A stretch of 64,000 nucleotides of DNA from JAGQVA01 sp033764335 (GTDB taxonomy: Bacteria > Bacteroidota > Bacteroidia > J057), in the NCBI GenBank assembly GCA_033764335.1, contig JANRJC010000047.1, positions 62,001 through 126,000 of the forward strand, in the 5' to 3' direction. A program made the translations under genes and the position numbers. Below are positions 8,609-17,445 of this stretch, in pieces; positions within the stretch are counted from its first letter, which is position 1, and the number at the start of each line of letters is the position of its first letter. The notes under the pieces were generated by a model. It saw nothing but the letters and a program-made list of their open reading frames with translations, searched no databases and was not told the origin of the DNA.

Positions 8609-10741
8609 ATGAATCATGTAACTAGACCTCCACACACAATCTTCATAGGATTGGTTTTTTACCTATTGTTTGGCTCTTGTTTTTTCGAAAGAAATCTGAG
8701 TGAAAAAAACGAAATCGGGCCCGTATTGGTTATAATTAACCAAAATGGACTTGAATTTAAAGCACAATGGAATCTGTTAACCAAACCCGATAAAATAGTG
8801 GAATATGGTTTCGCGTGGGCTCAAAATAATGCACCTGATCCAGAATTAGATGAAAAATGGTCTAGAACACTTGCTCCGAAAGAGGGTGATGATAGCGTAA
8901 TAGTATCTGTTTCCGGGTTAAGAGAAAACGAAAAATACTGGGTGGTCGCCTATTTCAAGGAGAATAAGGTTGATGAAATATTTTTTAGTGAGGCCACAGA
9001 GTTTATCTTTTTAGGTAATTCTGGAGGTTCTGGTGGAAGTAACCAAACGGATATAAATATTGGTGGGAATAAACTCAGTACAATTTCTATCAAAACCAGA
9101 GGAGCAGAAACAGCTACGGTTGCGGCAAGTTGGTTAACGTTAAATGTCAGTGAGCCAATTAAAAATTACGGATTTGTATGGTCGCTTAAAAATAATCCAA
9201 CGCTTAATGTTGATTCTGCTTATACATTTACCGGAAACCCAAGTGGAACAGGTGAATTTTCGTATGTCATTCATGGATTGCAGCCATTTGAAGATTATTA
9301 CGTTCGTACTTTTGTTCAATTTAGTACTCGCCCGAACCCTGAGTTAGGAAGTATTATGCCTTTTCGCACCACTGGCTATCCTCCGGTAGTTGAAACAGGC
9401 CTTACCTCAAGTAAAAGTACTGACCGGGCCACTATAGAAGGAAAGATAATAGCAATTGGATCAACAGAAATTACAGAATATGGCCATGTATGGTCTACAG
9501 ACAGCCGACCTACTCTTGAATCTGCATTAAAATCAAAGTTTAATGGCCCTACGGGTGATAATTTTATTTACCAGACAAATATTACTAATCTTCAAGACGG
9601 GGCACAGTATTTTTATCGAGCCTATGCCCAAAATAATGATAGTTCTGCTTATGGAGATATTTTTAATTTCAAAACAGAATCATTACCACTCCTTCAGGTG
9701 GTTAGTGTTAATATAATAGCAGAATCTCTTGAGCCTGATCAAAAAGTTAATAGAGGTGAAACAGTCTCATTGCAAATGCGGGTACGGAATGGAGGAGATA
9801 CACAGGCTACCGGCTGTCGGATTGAAGTTTCTTCAAATGATCCTAACATTGTAGCTACTAGCCCCGGATTCGTAGACTTGGGTGCAATTGCTGGTAACAG
9901 CTCTGTTGAAAAGATTGGGGTTTTTGATGTTTCTGTGGATCCGTTTGCTAGCTGGGATTCTACGATTGTATTGGATATAACTCTCTCTGATGATAAAGGG
10001 TCAGTGTGGAAAGAAAAATATTCTTTTATTATAGAATCTCAATTTGTAGTAGCGCAAGGTTTATTGGCGTATTACACTTTCGATCTTGAGGATTCAAGTA
10101 CAACTAAGATCAATTCGGAAATCAATAATGAGGATTATTATGGATTTCGGTATAACAATCCTACATTTTCTACCGATGTCGCAGGAACAGGTGGTAAATC
10201 ATTATGGTTTTCTTCTAATAATAATACGTATGTTCAATTAGGGAAAAATCCATTTTTCAATCAAACTTTAGGAACATTAAATTTGTGGTTAAAAACATCA
10301 GACAGTGATGGTGTTTTGGTCAGTGAAACTAACCCAAACCGAACTTTAATACACTTGATTAATAATACGATTGCATTTGCTACACTTGGTAATTGCTCTA
10401 ATTCTAATAAATATTTTGGAGTTGATAATCAAGAACTACGAGATAACCAATGGCATATGCTAACTGTAACTATTAAAGATGGAGAACAAAAAATCTATTT
10501 TGATGGGGATCATAGAGTAACCGTTAATATTGATGTTAATACGACTTCTGCGAATTGTCTAACTAGGTATTACGGACTCAGTCATGCTTCAACCGATAAT
10601 GGCTATACATTTGGGGCTTATCATCCAACAGGCTCAACCGCTTTATATAACTTGTATTCTGGTTGGTTAGATAATATTCGGTTTTATAATAGAATACTTA
10701 GTGATTCAGAAATCAATCAAATCTTTGATAAGAAACAATAA
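8609..10741 (+). CDS. Multidomain lipoprotein: three Fn3-like repeats, CARDB-like domain, C-terminal LamG/ConA-like domain
   Basis: 710 residues with a signal peptide and lipobox FGSC. Three Fn3-like units are marked by EYGFAWA, NYGFVWS and EYGHVWS. A beta-sandwich of CARDB/NEW3 type follows (about 365-480), then a LamG-like concanavalin-type fold (about 485-710; LLAYYTFD near its start, NLWLKT, DNQWHMLTVTI, GWLDNIRFYNRILS near its end). LamG domains usually bind glycans or proteins. The gene starts 30 bases after the 300-residue lipoprotein, with which it shares the Fn3-like family, so the three genes from 5229 probably form one operon. Low GC matches its two neighbours. It converges on the minus-strand CPBP gene ten bases away. 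Confidence 0.82.
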   Translation: MNHVTRPPHTIFIGLVFYLLFGSCFFERNLSEKNEIGPVLVIINQNGLEFKAQWNLLTKPDKIVEYGFAWAQNNAPDPELDEKWSRTLAPKEGDDSVIVSVSGLRENEKYWVVAYFKENKVDEIFFSEATEFIFLGNSGGSGGSNQTDINIGGNKLSTISIKTRGAETATVAASWLTLNVSEPIKNYGFVWSLKNNPTLNVDSAYTFTGNPSGTGEFSYVIHGLQPFEDYYVRTFVQFSTRPNPELGSIMPFRTTGYPPVVETGLTSSKSTDRATIEGKIIAIGSTEITEYGHVWSTDSRPTLESALKSKFNGPTGDNFIYQTNITNLQDGAQYFYRAYAQNNDSSAYGDIFNFKTESLPLLQVVSVNIIAESLEPDQKVNRGETVSLQMRVRNGGDTQATGCRIEVSSNDPNIVATSPGFVDLGAIAGNSSVEKIGVFDVSVDPFASWDSTIVLDITLSDDKGSVWKEKYSFIIESQFVVAQGLLAYYTFDLEDSSTTKINSEINNEDYYGFRYNNPTFSTDVAGTGGKSLWFSSNNNTYVQLGKNPFFNQTLGTLNLWLKTSDSDGVLVSETNPNRTLIHLINNTIAFATLGNCSNSNKYFGVDNQELRDNQWHMLTVTIKDGEQKIYFDGDHRVTVNIDVNTTSANCLTRYYGLSHASTDNGYTFGAYHPTGSTALYNLYSGWLDNIRFYNRILSDSEINQIFDKKQ

Positions 10742-10750
10742 CCCGTCTAA

Positions 10751-11695
10751 TCAATAAAACAACCCCGGATATTCCTCCACAAATTTCTCGTCGTAACGGA
10801 TGATGAAAAAGGTGATAACCAGGAATACCAGCATTCCGGCGAGGCCTTTGGCACTGCCTAAAAGCGGATTACTGTCCACCACAAACATCGCGGAAAGGAT
10901 CGCCAGGTTATTGATGATGCCGGTGAAGGTCGCCGAGGCGTAAATGCTTCGCGCTTTCAGGGCGAAATACGCCAGTGGGAATGACAGCGCTATACAGTAG
11001 CCGACATTGGCAAATAAAAACCACAATAAATCTGCCGATGGATCGGGGTAGTGGTACAGAAAATAGGGCATTGACCACAATCCCCAGAATCCTCCCAATA
11101 TCAGATTGCTACCCAAAAAACCCAGACTTCGGGTTTCTATCAGCATAAATCCTCGCCAGCCCACTTCTTCACCGACATTAAACAGCAGGTTAAAAGTTGC
11201 TCCCGCTATAATACCCAACGCGACCAGAGCAATAAACAGGTATATCATTTCGGTGGGCATGTATATATGCAACAGTGTCTCCCCCATCCAGGGAGAAAAT
11301 TTATCGAACAGCATTTGCCCAAACTCCGGATTGCCCGGAGCAACCCTGCCAAAACCGGGAATATTCATCAGGTTGCCCAGAAAAAAAACGACGGCTATCG
11401 AACCAATCACTACCCCAACGGGTAAAAAAAGCGTCGTCAGAATCCAGCGAAGGCTATAATGTTTGCGATTCCAGCCATAACGAGCCATGGATTCCCGGTA
11501 AACCAACTTCTGAAGGATGAGAACCGCGAGTGAAGGCCCCCAGCTATAAGCCAGAAGGCTGAAAACCGGGGAGAGCAAAGAATCCGGATCACTAAACAAA
11601 TCAGCCACCACCAGACCGGCCCAACTTAAGCCGGTACTTAGCAACAAGTAGAGCGCGATTTTGAGGTAATTCATTTTTTGTAATGGTTGTTTCAC
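10751..11695 (-). CDS. CPBP (CAAX protease / Abi) family membrane protein lacking both motif histidines
   Basis: Up to 314 residues from GTG 11695; an ATG at 11674 (MNYLKIALY) is an equally plausible start giving 307. There are about eight membrane segments. Motif 1 of the CPBP family is intact (GEEVGWRGF, EExxxR). Motif 2, normally ending LWHxP, reads FWGLWSMPYF with Ser for His; motif 3, normally HxxxN, reads TFTGIINN with Thr for His. Both expected metal/active-site histidines are therefore missing and the protein may not be a peptidase. The WS codon is TCA in the minus-strand reading, so this is direct sequence evidence. It lies downstream of DUF1415 and galM and is likely cotranscribed with them. 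Confidence 0.82.
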   Translation of the reverse strand: MKQPLQKMNYLKIALYLLLSTGLSWAGLVVADLFSDPDSLLSPVFSLLAYSWGPSLAVLILQKLVYRESMARYGWNRKHYSLRWILTTLFLPVGVVIGSIAVVFFLGNLMNIPGFGRVAPGNPEFGQMLFDKFSPWMGETLLHIYMPTEMIYLFIALVALGIIAGATFNLLFNVGEEVGWRGFMLIETRSLGFLGSNLILGGFWGLWSMPYFLYHYPDPSADLLWFLFANVGYCIALSFPLAYFALKARSIYASATFTGIINNLAILSAMFVVDSNPLLGSAKGLAGMLVFLVITFFIIRYDEKFVEEYPGLFY

Positions 11696-11727
11696 CTCAA
11701 TATAACGATTTTTCCGGTGAAACAGGT

Positions 11728-12266
11728 TCAGACATCAAAACATTCTTCCCGCATTTGATGAACTTTTTCCAGGCCAAGCTTACGCATCTGCTCGATATTG
11801 CGAAGAGGGATACTTTCGGTATCTCCGTAAGCGTCAATCGCCGCCTCCAGGCTTTCGCCTCGCAGCAAATGCAACATGGGGGGTACGGCGAACGATTGGT
11901 GTAATTTGCCGGGTCGTCGTAATCGCTGTCGTCAAACGTATAGTCCGGGTGGAAACCGGCAATCTGCACCAGTTCAGCCATTTCGCCTTCTTCCAGTGCT
12001 TCCTCTGCCAGATCAATAAAATCAAGGTACAGCGGAAAGTCGGTAAGCGTATGCGGGTGAATCAGAAAAGTGGTTTCTAACACGGAAGGATCGCTCGAAA
12101 GAAGGTATTCAACTTCTTCCAGCAATTCCTGAAACAAATCTTCGTGGTTAGTGGCTTTGCTCATTTTGTAGCGGACTTTCCCGGCGTTCATTACCGATCC
12201 GGCAAAAGGGCAAAGATTTAGTCCTACGACGACGGTTTCAATCCATTTTTTGGTTTCTGCTGCCAT
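11728..12266 (-). pseudogene. DUF1415 family protein, frameshifted at a C6 run
   Basis: The N-terminal about 130 residues are typical of DUF1415 (GLNLCPFA, FLIHPHTLTDF, AGFHPDYTF, NYTNRSPYP). At the six-C run (11878-11883 on this strand) the frame breaks. The direct translation continues in a cysteine- and arginine-rich nonsense tail to 11697. Moving one frame recovers the family C-terminus (MLHLLRGES, DTESIPLRNIEQM, GLEKV) ending at TGA 11728-11730, for about 179 residues in total. One missing C or two extra Cs explain it. It could be a real null mutation, slippage or an assembly error. The product is of unknown function. The gene follows galM by four bases. Confidence 0.8.
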
Positions 12267-12270
12267 ATTT

Positions 12271-13434
12271 TTATTTTCGGACGGATACCCGCCAGGTGGT
12301 TGCGGTTTTATAGGTTTCTCCCGGGTTTAGGAGGGTAGAGGGAAATTGCGGCTGGTTGGGAGAATCAGGAAAATGTTGAGTTTCCAGACAAAAACCGGAA
12401 CGATAGGCGTAAACACTTCCTCCTTTGCCTGTCAATGTTCCATCGAGGAAGTTGCCGGTATAAAACTGAACGCCGGGTTCTTCGGTAAGTACCTCCAACA
12501 CCCGCCCGCTGGACGGGTCATAAACCTCGACAATTTTCTCCATCCCTTCACCGCTGCGGCTCAAGACATAGTTATGGTCATAACCGCCGCCAAATTTGAT
12601 CTGCTCATCCTCGGCGTTGATTCTTGATCCAATGGCCATCGGAGTACGGAAGTCGAAAGGTGTACCCTCCACCGCACGAAGTTCACCCGTAGGAATAAGC
12701 GTTTCGTTTACCGGAGTAAAACTGTCAGCGGCAATCATCAACTCGTGGCTAAGAATGTCACTTGTGCCGCCGAGATTAAAATAGGCGTGATTGGTGAGGT
12801 TGCAAACCGTTTTTTTGTCGGTAGTAGCCTCGTATTCCATCCGTAGTTCGTCGTTATTGTTGAGTAGATAACGGGTAATCACTTCCAGTTTTCCGGGATA
12901 ACCCTCTTCTCCGTCAGCGCTGGTATAAGAAAGTTCAACTCCTACGGCGTCTTCACGGATAATTTCTTTTCCCGTCCACATCACTCTTCCAAAACCTTTT
13001 ACTCCGCCGTGCAAATGGTTGGGGCCATTGTTTGCAGCCAGTTTATAAACCTGGCCATCAATCGAAAATTGGGCATTTGCGATGCGATTTCCATACCTTC
13101 CGACGGTAGAGCCAAAATAAGGATGAGGCTTGCCGTATCCTTCTGCCTGGTCAAATCCCAGCGTAATGTCCCCCATGTTTCCGTTTTTGTCGGGAGCAAT
13201 AAATGCGGTATGGGTTGCGCCGTAATCGGTTACCCGGACTTCGACTCCGTTTTTATTTTTCATGATAAACAGATGGGCAAGCCCCTCAGGCGTTTGCCCC
13301 CAATCCTGAACCGTAACAGAAAGTCCATTTTCCGTGGTGGCGGGATCCGTCTGAGATTGATTTTCGCTGTTGCAGGCAATAAAAAGGGAAGCCAATACCA
13401 GTGAAATTGCGATGAGAAAAGAGTTTGAAGACAT
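12271..13434 (-). CDS. galM: Aldose 1-epimerase (galactose mutarotase), predicted lipoprotein
   Basis: 387 residues. The signal peptide with lipobox FIAC (Cys21) places the enzyme in the envelope, unlike cytosolic GalM of enterics. Family motifs are complete: GRYGNRI, NHLHGG with His142, LTNHAYFNLGG with the catalytic His216, YDHNYVL with Asp286, PGVQFYTGN, and LETQHFPDS with the catalytic Glu351. It interconverts alpha and beta anomers of aldoses such as glucose or galactose. It is first in a minus-strand group with DUF1415 and the CPBP protein; a role in processing sugars released outside the cytoplasm is inferred. Confidence 0.9.
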   Translation of the reverse strand: MSSNSFLIAISLVLASLFIACNSENQSQTDPATTENGLSVTVQDWGQTPEGLAHLFIMKNKNGVEVRVTDYGATHTAFIAPDKNGNMGDITLGFDQAEGYGKPHPYFGSTVGRYGNRIANAQFSIDGQVYKLAANNGPNHLHGGVKGFGRVMWTGKEIIREDAVGVELSYTSADGEEGYPGKLEVITRYLLNNNDELRMEYEATTDKKTVCNLTNHAYFNLGGTSDILSHELMIAADSFTPVNETLIPTGELRAVEGTPFDFRTPMAIGSRINAEDEQIKFGGGYDHNYVLSRSGEGMEKIVEVYDPSSGRVLEVLTEEPGVQFYTGNFLDGTLTGKGGSVYAYRSGFCLETQHFPDSPNQPQFPSTLLNPGETYKTATTWRVSVRK

Positions 13435-13521
13435 AGTTTTAAGGATAAATGGGTAGTTGTTGTAGTGCGGTCAATTTAAGATTTTTTTTACCTTTCCACA
13501 TAAATCATTTGTTTTAGGCAA

Positions 13522-14667
13522 ATGGATAAATATTTTCAAGCCGTGGATGAAATAAATACCCTTATAATTGGAGCAGGCCCTGCCGGGCTGGCAGTGGCGG
13601 GACGACTGCGGAAAGCGAATGTCGCTTTTGAAATCCTCGAAAAAACGGACAAAATTGCCTGGTCGTGGCATAATCATTACGACCGGCTTTGCCTTCACAC
13701 GGTCAAACCTTTGTCCAGTTTGCCGCATCTTCCTTTCCCGGAAGAATATCCGCTTTACGTGCCGAGAGAAGCCCTGGCTCGCTATTATGAAAATTACGCC
13801 CGAAATTTCGATATCCGACCCCAATTCAACCAGGAGGTAAAATCGGTAAAAAAAGAGGGCAACCGATGGCTTGTAAAAACGCAGCAGGGCAAAGTTTTTT
13901 CAGCGGAAAACGTGGTTTTCGCTACGGGTATCAACCGCGTCCCCTACAGCCCTGTATGGAAAGATCAGGAACTTTTTCGGGGAAAAATTGTTCACAGCCG
14001 CAGTTATAAAAACCCTGAACCTTTTTTGGGGCAGCGAGTGCTCATTATTGGTATGGGAAATACCGGGGCAGAACTTGCCCTTGATTTGTGTGAGTCGGGG
14101 GTAGAGACCTTTATTTCAGTGCGAAGCCCGATCAATGTAGTTCCCCGCGATGTCGCGGGCCGACCGGTGCAGATAACGGCGAAGAAACTGGAAAAACTGC
14201 CTTTTGGCCTGGGCGATTTTATCGGTACAATGGTGCGGAAAATCGTGATCGGAGACCTTTCCCGGTATGGGGTCCCTATGTCGCGCCTCTCCCCTGCCGA
14301 ACAACTAAAAACCACGGGCCATACCCCGGTGATTGATCTCGGTACGGTTGCCCATATCAAGTCGGGCCGGATAAAAATTTTACCCGATGTGGATCGTTTT
14401 ACCGAAGAGGGGGTGAGGTTTATAGACGGAAAAACCTATCCTTTTGACAGTGTGATACTCGCCACCGGCTACCGGGCTTTGATTCGTGAATTTATCGAAA
14501 ACCCCGAACCATTGCTGGACTCGTATGGATTGCCCAAACAGGCAGTGGCGGAGGGGGACTACAGAGGATTGTATTTTGTAGGTTTTGACAATTACAAACT
14601 GGGTGGGATTCTGGGCACGATATATAACGATTCCGAAGTGGTTGCTGAAACCATTCGCCGAAAATAA
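13522..14667 (+). CDS. FAD/NAD(P)-dependent oxidoreductase, flavin-containing monooxygenase-like
   Basis: 381 residues with an N-terminal FAD-binding Rossmann motif GAGPAG (about 17-22), then WxxHYDRLCLHT, common in YUCCA/FMO-like enzymes, and a second dinucleotide motif GMGNTG (177-182) for NADPH. An ATGYR segment follows near residue 315. The set fits a class B type flavoprotein monooxygenase that oxidises a small nucleophilic substrate; the substrate cannot be read from sequence. It is divergent from galM and upstream of the PlsC gene by 81 bases. Confidence 0.82.
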   Translation: MDKYFQAVDEINTLIIGAGPAGLAVAGRLRKANVAFEILEKTDKIAWSWHNHYDRLCLHTVKPLSSLPHLPFPEEYPLYVPREALARYYENYARNFDIRPQFNQEVKSVKKEGNRWLVKTQQGKVFSAENVVFATGINRVPYSPVWKDQELFRGKIVHSRSYKNPEPFLGQRVLIIGMGNTGAELALDLCESGVETFISVRSPINVVPRDVAGRPVQITAKKLEKLPFGLGDFIGTMVRKIVIGDLSRYGVPMSRLSPAEQLKTTGHTPVIDLGTVAHIKSGRIKILPDVDRFTEEGVRFIDGKTYPFDSVILATGYRALIREFIENPEPLLDSYGLPKQAVAEGDYRGLYFVGFDNYKLGGILGTIYNDSEVVAETIRRK

Positions 14668-14748
14668 AAACGAGAGAGATACCGGGAAAAATATTGGTCG
14701 AAAATGCAACATTGTTGAATCTATGACTTAATTTCGACCCGAATAGCT

Positions 14749-15483
14749 ATGAAAAAGTTTTTAGGTTACATATTTACCCCTCTTCATTTACTGGTTTTTG
14801 GACTGGTACTGATTGTTTTTCACCCGATCCAATGGATTTGCCTGAAGCTGGGAGGATACTCCTGGCATAAAAGATCGGTGGACTATATGAATTTTTTTCT
14901 GACGAAGAGCCTCTTGTTTATCGGTGTCAGATGCCGGTTTGTCGTGAATCAAACCTTACCCACAGATCGCCCGTTGATTGTTGTAGCCAACCACCAGAGT
15001 CTGTACGATATTCCTCCGTTTTTCTGGTATCTGCGCCGCCATCACGTCAAGTTTGTATCCAAAATCGAACTTGCCTACGGCATGCCCAGCGTTTCTTTCA
15101 ATCTTCGGCATGGAGGTTCTGTGCTGATTGACCGCAAAGACCCCCGACAGGCATTGCCTGCCATTAAAAAATTTGCGGAATACATCGAAAAAAATAATTA
15201 CGCGGCCTGTATATTCCCGGAGGGAACCCGAAGTAAAACGGGTCAGCCCCGGCCATTTTCGCCGAGTGGCCTGAAAACGCTCCTAAAATATGCCCCCTCA
15301 GCCATTGTTCTTCCCGTTACGATCAATCATGCCTGGAAGATCGTTCAATATGGAAAGTACCCGTTTTCGTTTGGAGAAAAACCCGTTTGGACCGTTCATC
15401 CTTTCATTGATCCTAAAGGCCGCGAGGCAGAGGAAGTAATGAAGGAAGTTGAACAAATAGTGGTAGCCGCTATTCAGTACTGA
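14749..15483 (+). CDS. plsC: 1-acyl-sn-glycerol-3-phosphate acyltransferase
   Basis: 244 residues, typical length for PlsC. An N-terminal membrane helix (about 8-30) anchors it to the inner membrane. The catalytic NHxxxxD box is NHQSLYD, the glycerol-phosphate binding motif is FPEGTRSK, and a VLPVTI segment follows. It acylates lysophosphatidic acid to phosphatidic acid in phospholipid synthesis. The next gene is an acyl-ACP desaturase, so the pair may set unsaturation and supply of acyl chains. A weak TAATTTCG box lies about 20 bases upstream. Confidence 0.88.
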   Translation: MKKFLGYIFTPLHLLVFGLVLIVFHPIQWICLKLGGYSWHKRSVDYMNFFLTKSLLFIGVRCRFVVNQTLPTDRPLIVVANHQSLYDIPPFFWYLRRHHVKFVSKIELAYGMPSVSFNLRHGGSVLIDRKDPRQALPAIKKFAEYIEKNNYAACIFPEGTRSKTGQPRPFSPSGLKTLLKYAPSAIVLPVTINHAWKIVQYGKYPFSFGEKPVWTVHPFIDPKGREAEEVMKEVEQIVVAAIQY

Positions 15484-15531
15484 GATTTACTCACGATTTT
15501 TGTTATAAACGTATCCTTACTTTACCCGATT

Positions 15532-16512
15532 ATGTCTGTAAAAAATGTCCGATTAGAAGTAATGCATACCATCGAAAAACTGATGGATGACTATATTGAA
15601 AAATTTCTCGCCCCCATTGATACTCAATGGCAGCCTTCCGATATGCTTCCGGATCCCACCAAACCTGATTTTATGGAGTCACTCCGGGAATTGCGAGAAC
15701 TGGCTCGTGAACTCAGCTATGATTTCTGGGCGGTGCTGATCGGTGACACGATTACCGAAGAAGCCCTTCCCACTTATGAATCCTGGCTGATGGAAGTAGA
15801 AGGGGTGGATCAGAAAAACCGAAACGGCTGGTCAAGATGGGTGCGTGGATGGACGGCAGAAGAAAACCGACACGGCGACTTGCTAAGCAAATACCTCTAT
15901 CTTTCCGGGCAGGTCAATATGCGCGAAGTAGAAGTTTCTACCCAACATCTTATCAATGATGGATTTGATATCGGTACAATGCACGACCCTTATCGAAACT
16001 TTGTTTACACCAGCTTTCAGGAACTGGCGACCAATATCTCTCATCGGAGAGTGGGGTCAATGGCCGTAAAAACCGGAAACGCCCAACTCGCCAAAATGTG
16101 CGGAACCATTGCTGCAGATGAGGCTCGCCATGCGAGAGCTTATCAGACCTTTGTGAAAAAAATCTTTGAATTTGATCCCAGCGAAATGATGCTGGCTCTC
16201 GAAGACATGATGCGCAAAAAAATCATCATGCCGGCACATTTTCTCCGCGAATCAGGCGGCCCCGTGGGAAAACTTTTTGAACATTTTTCCAATTCCGCTC
16301 AAAGACTTGGGGTCTATACCACACACGACTATATTAATATCCTTGATTCCTTGTTGAAATATTGGGAGATTGACAAACTGGGCGGCGGCCTGACCGATCA
16401 GGCCGAACGCGCAAGGGACTACATGATGCGACTTCCCGACCGTTTGAGACGTGCAGCAGAAAGACTTGCGCCGCCGACATTGGAATATAAATTCAAATGG
16501 ATTGCCGGCTGA
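15532..16512 (+). CDS. Acyl-[acyl-carrier-protein] desaturase (ferritin-like di-iron)
   Basis: 326 residues, all-helical and without a signal or transmembrane segment, as expected for the soluble stearoyl-ACP desaturase family. The di-iron ligands are in EENRHG (110-115) and DEARH (196-200), both intact. It introduces a cis double bond into acyl-ACP, using oxygen and ferredoxin. It starts 48 bases after plsC, matching a role in unsaturated phospholipid synthesis and possibly membrane fluidity control. Confidence 0.9.
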   Translation: MSVKNVRLEVMHTIEKLMDDYIEKFLAPIDTQWQPSDMLPDPTKPDFMESLRELRELARELSYDFWAVLIGDTITEEALPTYESWLMEVEGVDQKNRNGWSRWVRGWTAEENRHGDLLSKYLYLSGQVNMREVEVSTQHLINDGFDIGTMHDPYRNFVYTSFQELATNISHRRVGSMAVKTGNAQLAKMCGTIAADEARHARAYQTFVKKIFEFDPSEMMLALEDMMRKKIIMPAHFLRESGGPVGKLFEHFSNSAQRLGVYTTHDYINILDSLLKYWEIDKLGGGLTDQAERARDYMMRLPDRLRRAAERLAPPTLEYKFKWIAG

Positions 16513-16571
16513 TTTTTAAACGTTTAATTGTTCTTTTCTTCCATAAATTCATTTAACCAAATCACTAAACT

Positions 16572-17018
16572 ATGCGTAATTTTACTCTTTCGTTTTTTAT
16601 GCTGCTTCTGGCAACCATGGGGTTTGCCAACACGGAAGTAACCCCGGTTGCCCCTCCGAAAGAAGCGTTATCGCTGGAGTTCCTTCCCCAAAATGTCGCG
16701 CCAACTGTTGAAGCCTTTTTAAGTCTTACTCCTGCCAAATACAAGGAGATTACCGGAGAAAATCTGGGGATTAAAAACACGCTGAAACTGAAAGCTGCTC
16801 AAAAAGCCCTCAAAAAACGCCTCAAAAAAAACAGTTCAGATATTAGTAAAGGGGTATATATCCTGTTGGCAATTTTTGGATTGGGCTGGTTGGCGATGGG
16901 ACTCCTTACCGATTTTGACGGTAATGACTGGTTGGTAAACCTCTTGCTTACCCTGCTCTGCTGGCTGCCGGGATTGATTCACGCACTTGTCAACATAAAA
17001 AAATATTATCCCTCCTAA
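16572..17018 (+). CDS. Secreted-type YqaE/Pmp3 family membrane protein
   Basis: 148 residues. A signal peptide (about 1-19, ending GFA) is followed by a polar, Lys-rich linker and a C-terminal Pmp3/UPF0057-like hairpin of two membrane segments (about 95-140) ending in the family signature LLTLLCWLPGLIHALV. Classical Pmp3 proteins are about 55 residues and affect membrane potential or salt tolerance; the longer exported form here is a Bacteroidota variant. A paralogue lies at 17446. A strong terminator follows directly. Confidence 0.75.
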   Translation: MRNFTLSFFMLLLATMGFANTEVTPVAPPKEALSLEFLPQNVAPTVEAFLSLTPAKYKEITGENLGIKNTLKLKAAQKALKKRLKKNSSDISKGVYILLAIFGLGWLAMGLLTDFDGNDWLVNLLLTLLCWLPGLIHALVNIKKYYPS

Positions 17019-17040
17019 GTTTGGGTAATTATAATTTTAG

Positions 17041-17083
17041 GAGGCTGTCTGATAATTTTTTTATATTAGACAGCCTCTTTTAT
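17041..17083 (+). terminator. Intrinsic terminator after the first YqaE-like gene
   Basis: A perfect 10-bp stem GAGGCTGTCT (17041-17050) / AGACAGCCTC (17068-17077), then a T-rich tract. It lies between the first YqaE-like gene and the DUF2752 gene. Confidence 0.85.
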
Positions 17084-17093
17084 TCTTTCTAAC

Positions 17094-17417
17094 ATGAAAC
17101 CATTTCGAAAACGGCTGACATTCATCTGGTTGTGTATGTTGTTGGTTTTTCCCTTGGTATTGTGGGCACTTCCTTCGGATTTTTTTGATGAGGGGCAATC
17201 CATCTGTCCCTCGTATGTATTTCTCGGGATTGAGTGTCTGGGCTGCGGCATTACCCGCGCCGTGATGCACCTTCATCATTTTGAGTTTGACGACGCCATT
17301 TATTACAACAATGGTGTTTTTGTGATTTATCCCCTTCTGATCGTTGTATGGGGGTATTGGCTCTACCTTGCAGCCATTCAGCTTTATCCGCAGATGAAGT
17401 TGGGCAAATCAAAATAA
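17094..17417 (+). CDS. DUF2752 family small membrane protein
   Basis: 107 residues with membrane segments at about 9-27 and 73-93. The DUF2752 signature is present: CPSYVFLGIECLGCGITRA, followed by a histidine-rich stretch and a YYNNGV motif. The spaced Cys residues and the conserved TRA are diagnostic. Function is unknown. It sits between two YqaE/Pmp3 paralogues, separated from the first by a terminator and from the second by 28 bases. Confidence 0.85.
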   Translation: MKPFRKRLTFIWLCMLLVFPLVLWALPSDFFDEGQSICPSYVFLGIECLGCGITRAVMHLHHFEFDDAIYYNNGVFVIYPLLIVVWGYWLYLAAIQLYPQMKLGKSK

Positions 17418-17445
17418 AACTCTGTAACTTATTAAACACTTTTAT

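Noticed and set aside
5229..10741. CHAT-gasdermin type defence operon
   Set aside because: The two partners are signal-bearing Fn3-like lipoproteins; neither resembles a gasdermin, and no other known CHAT partner is adjacent.
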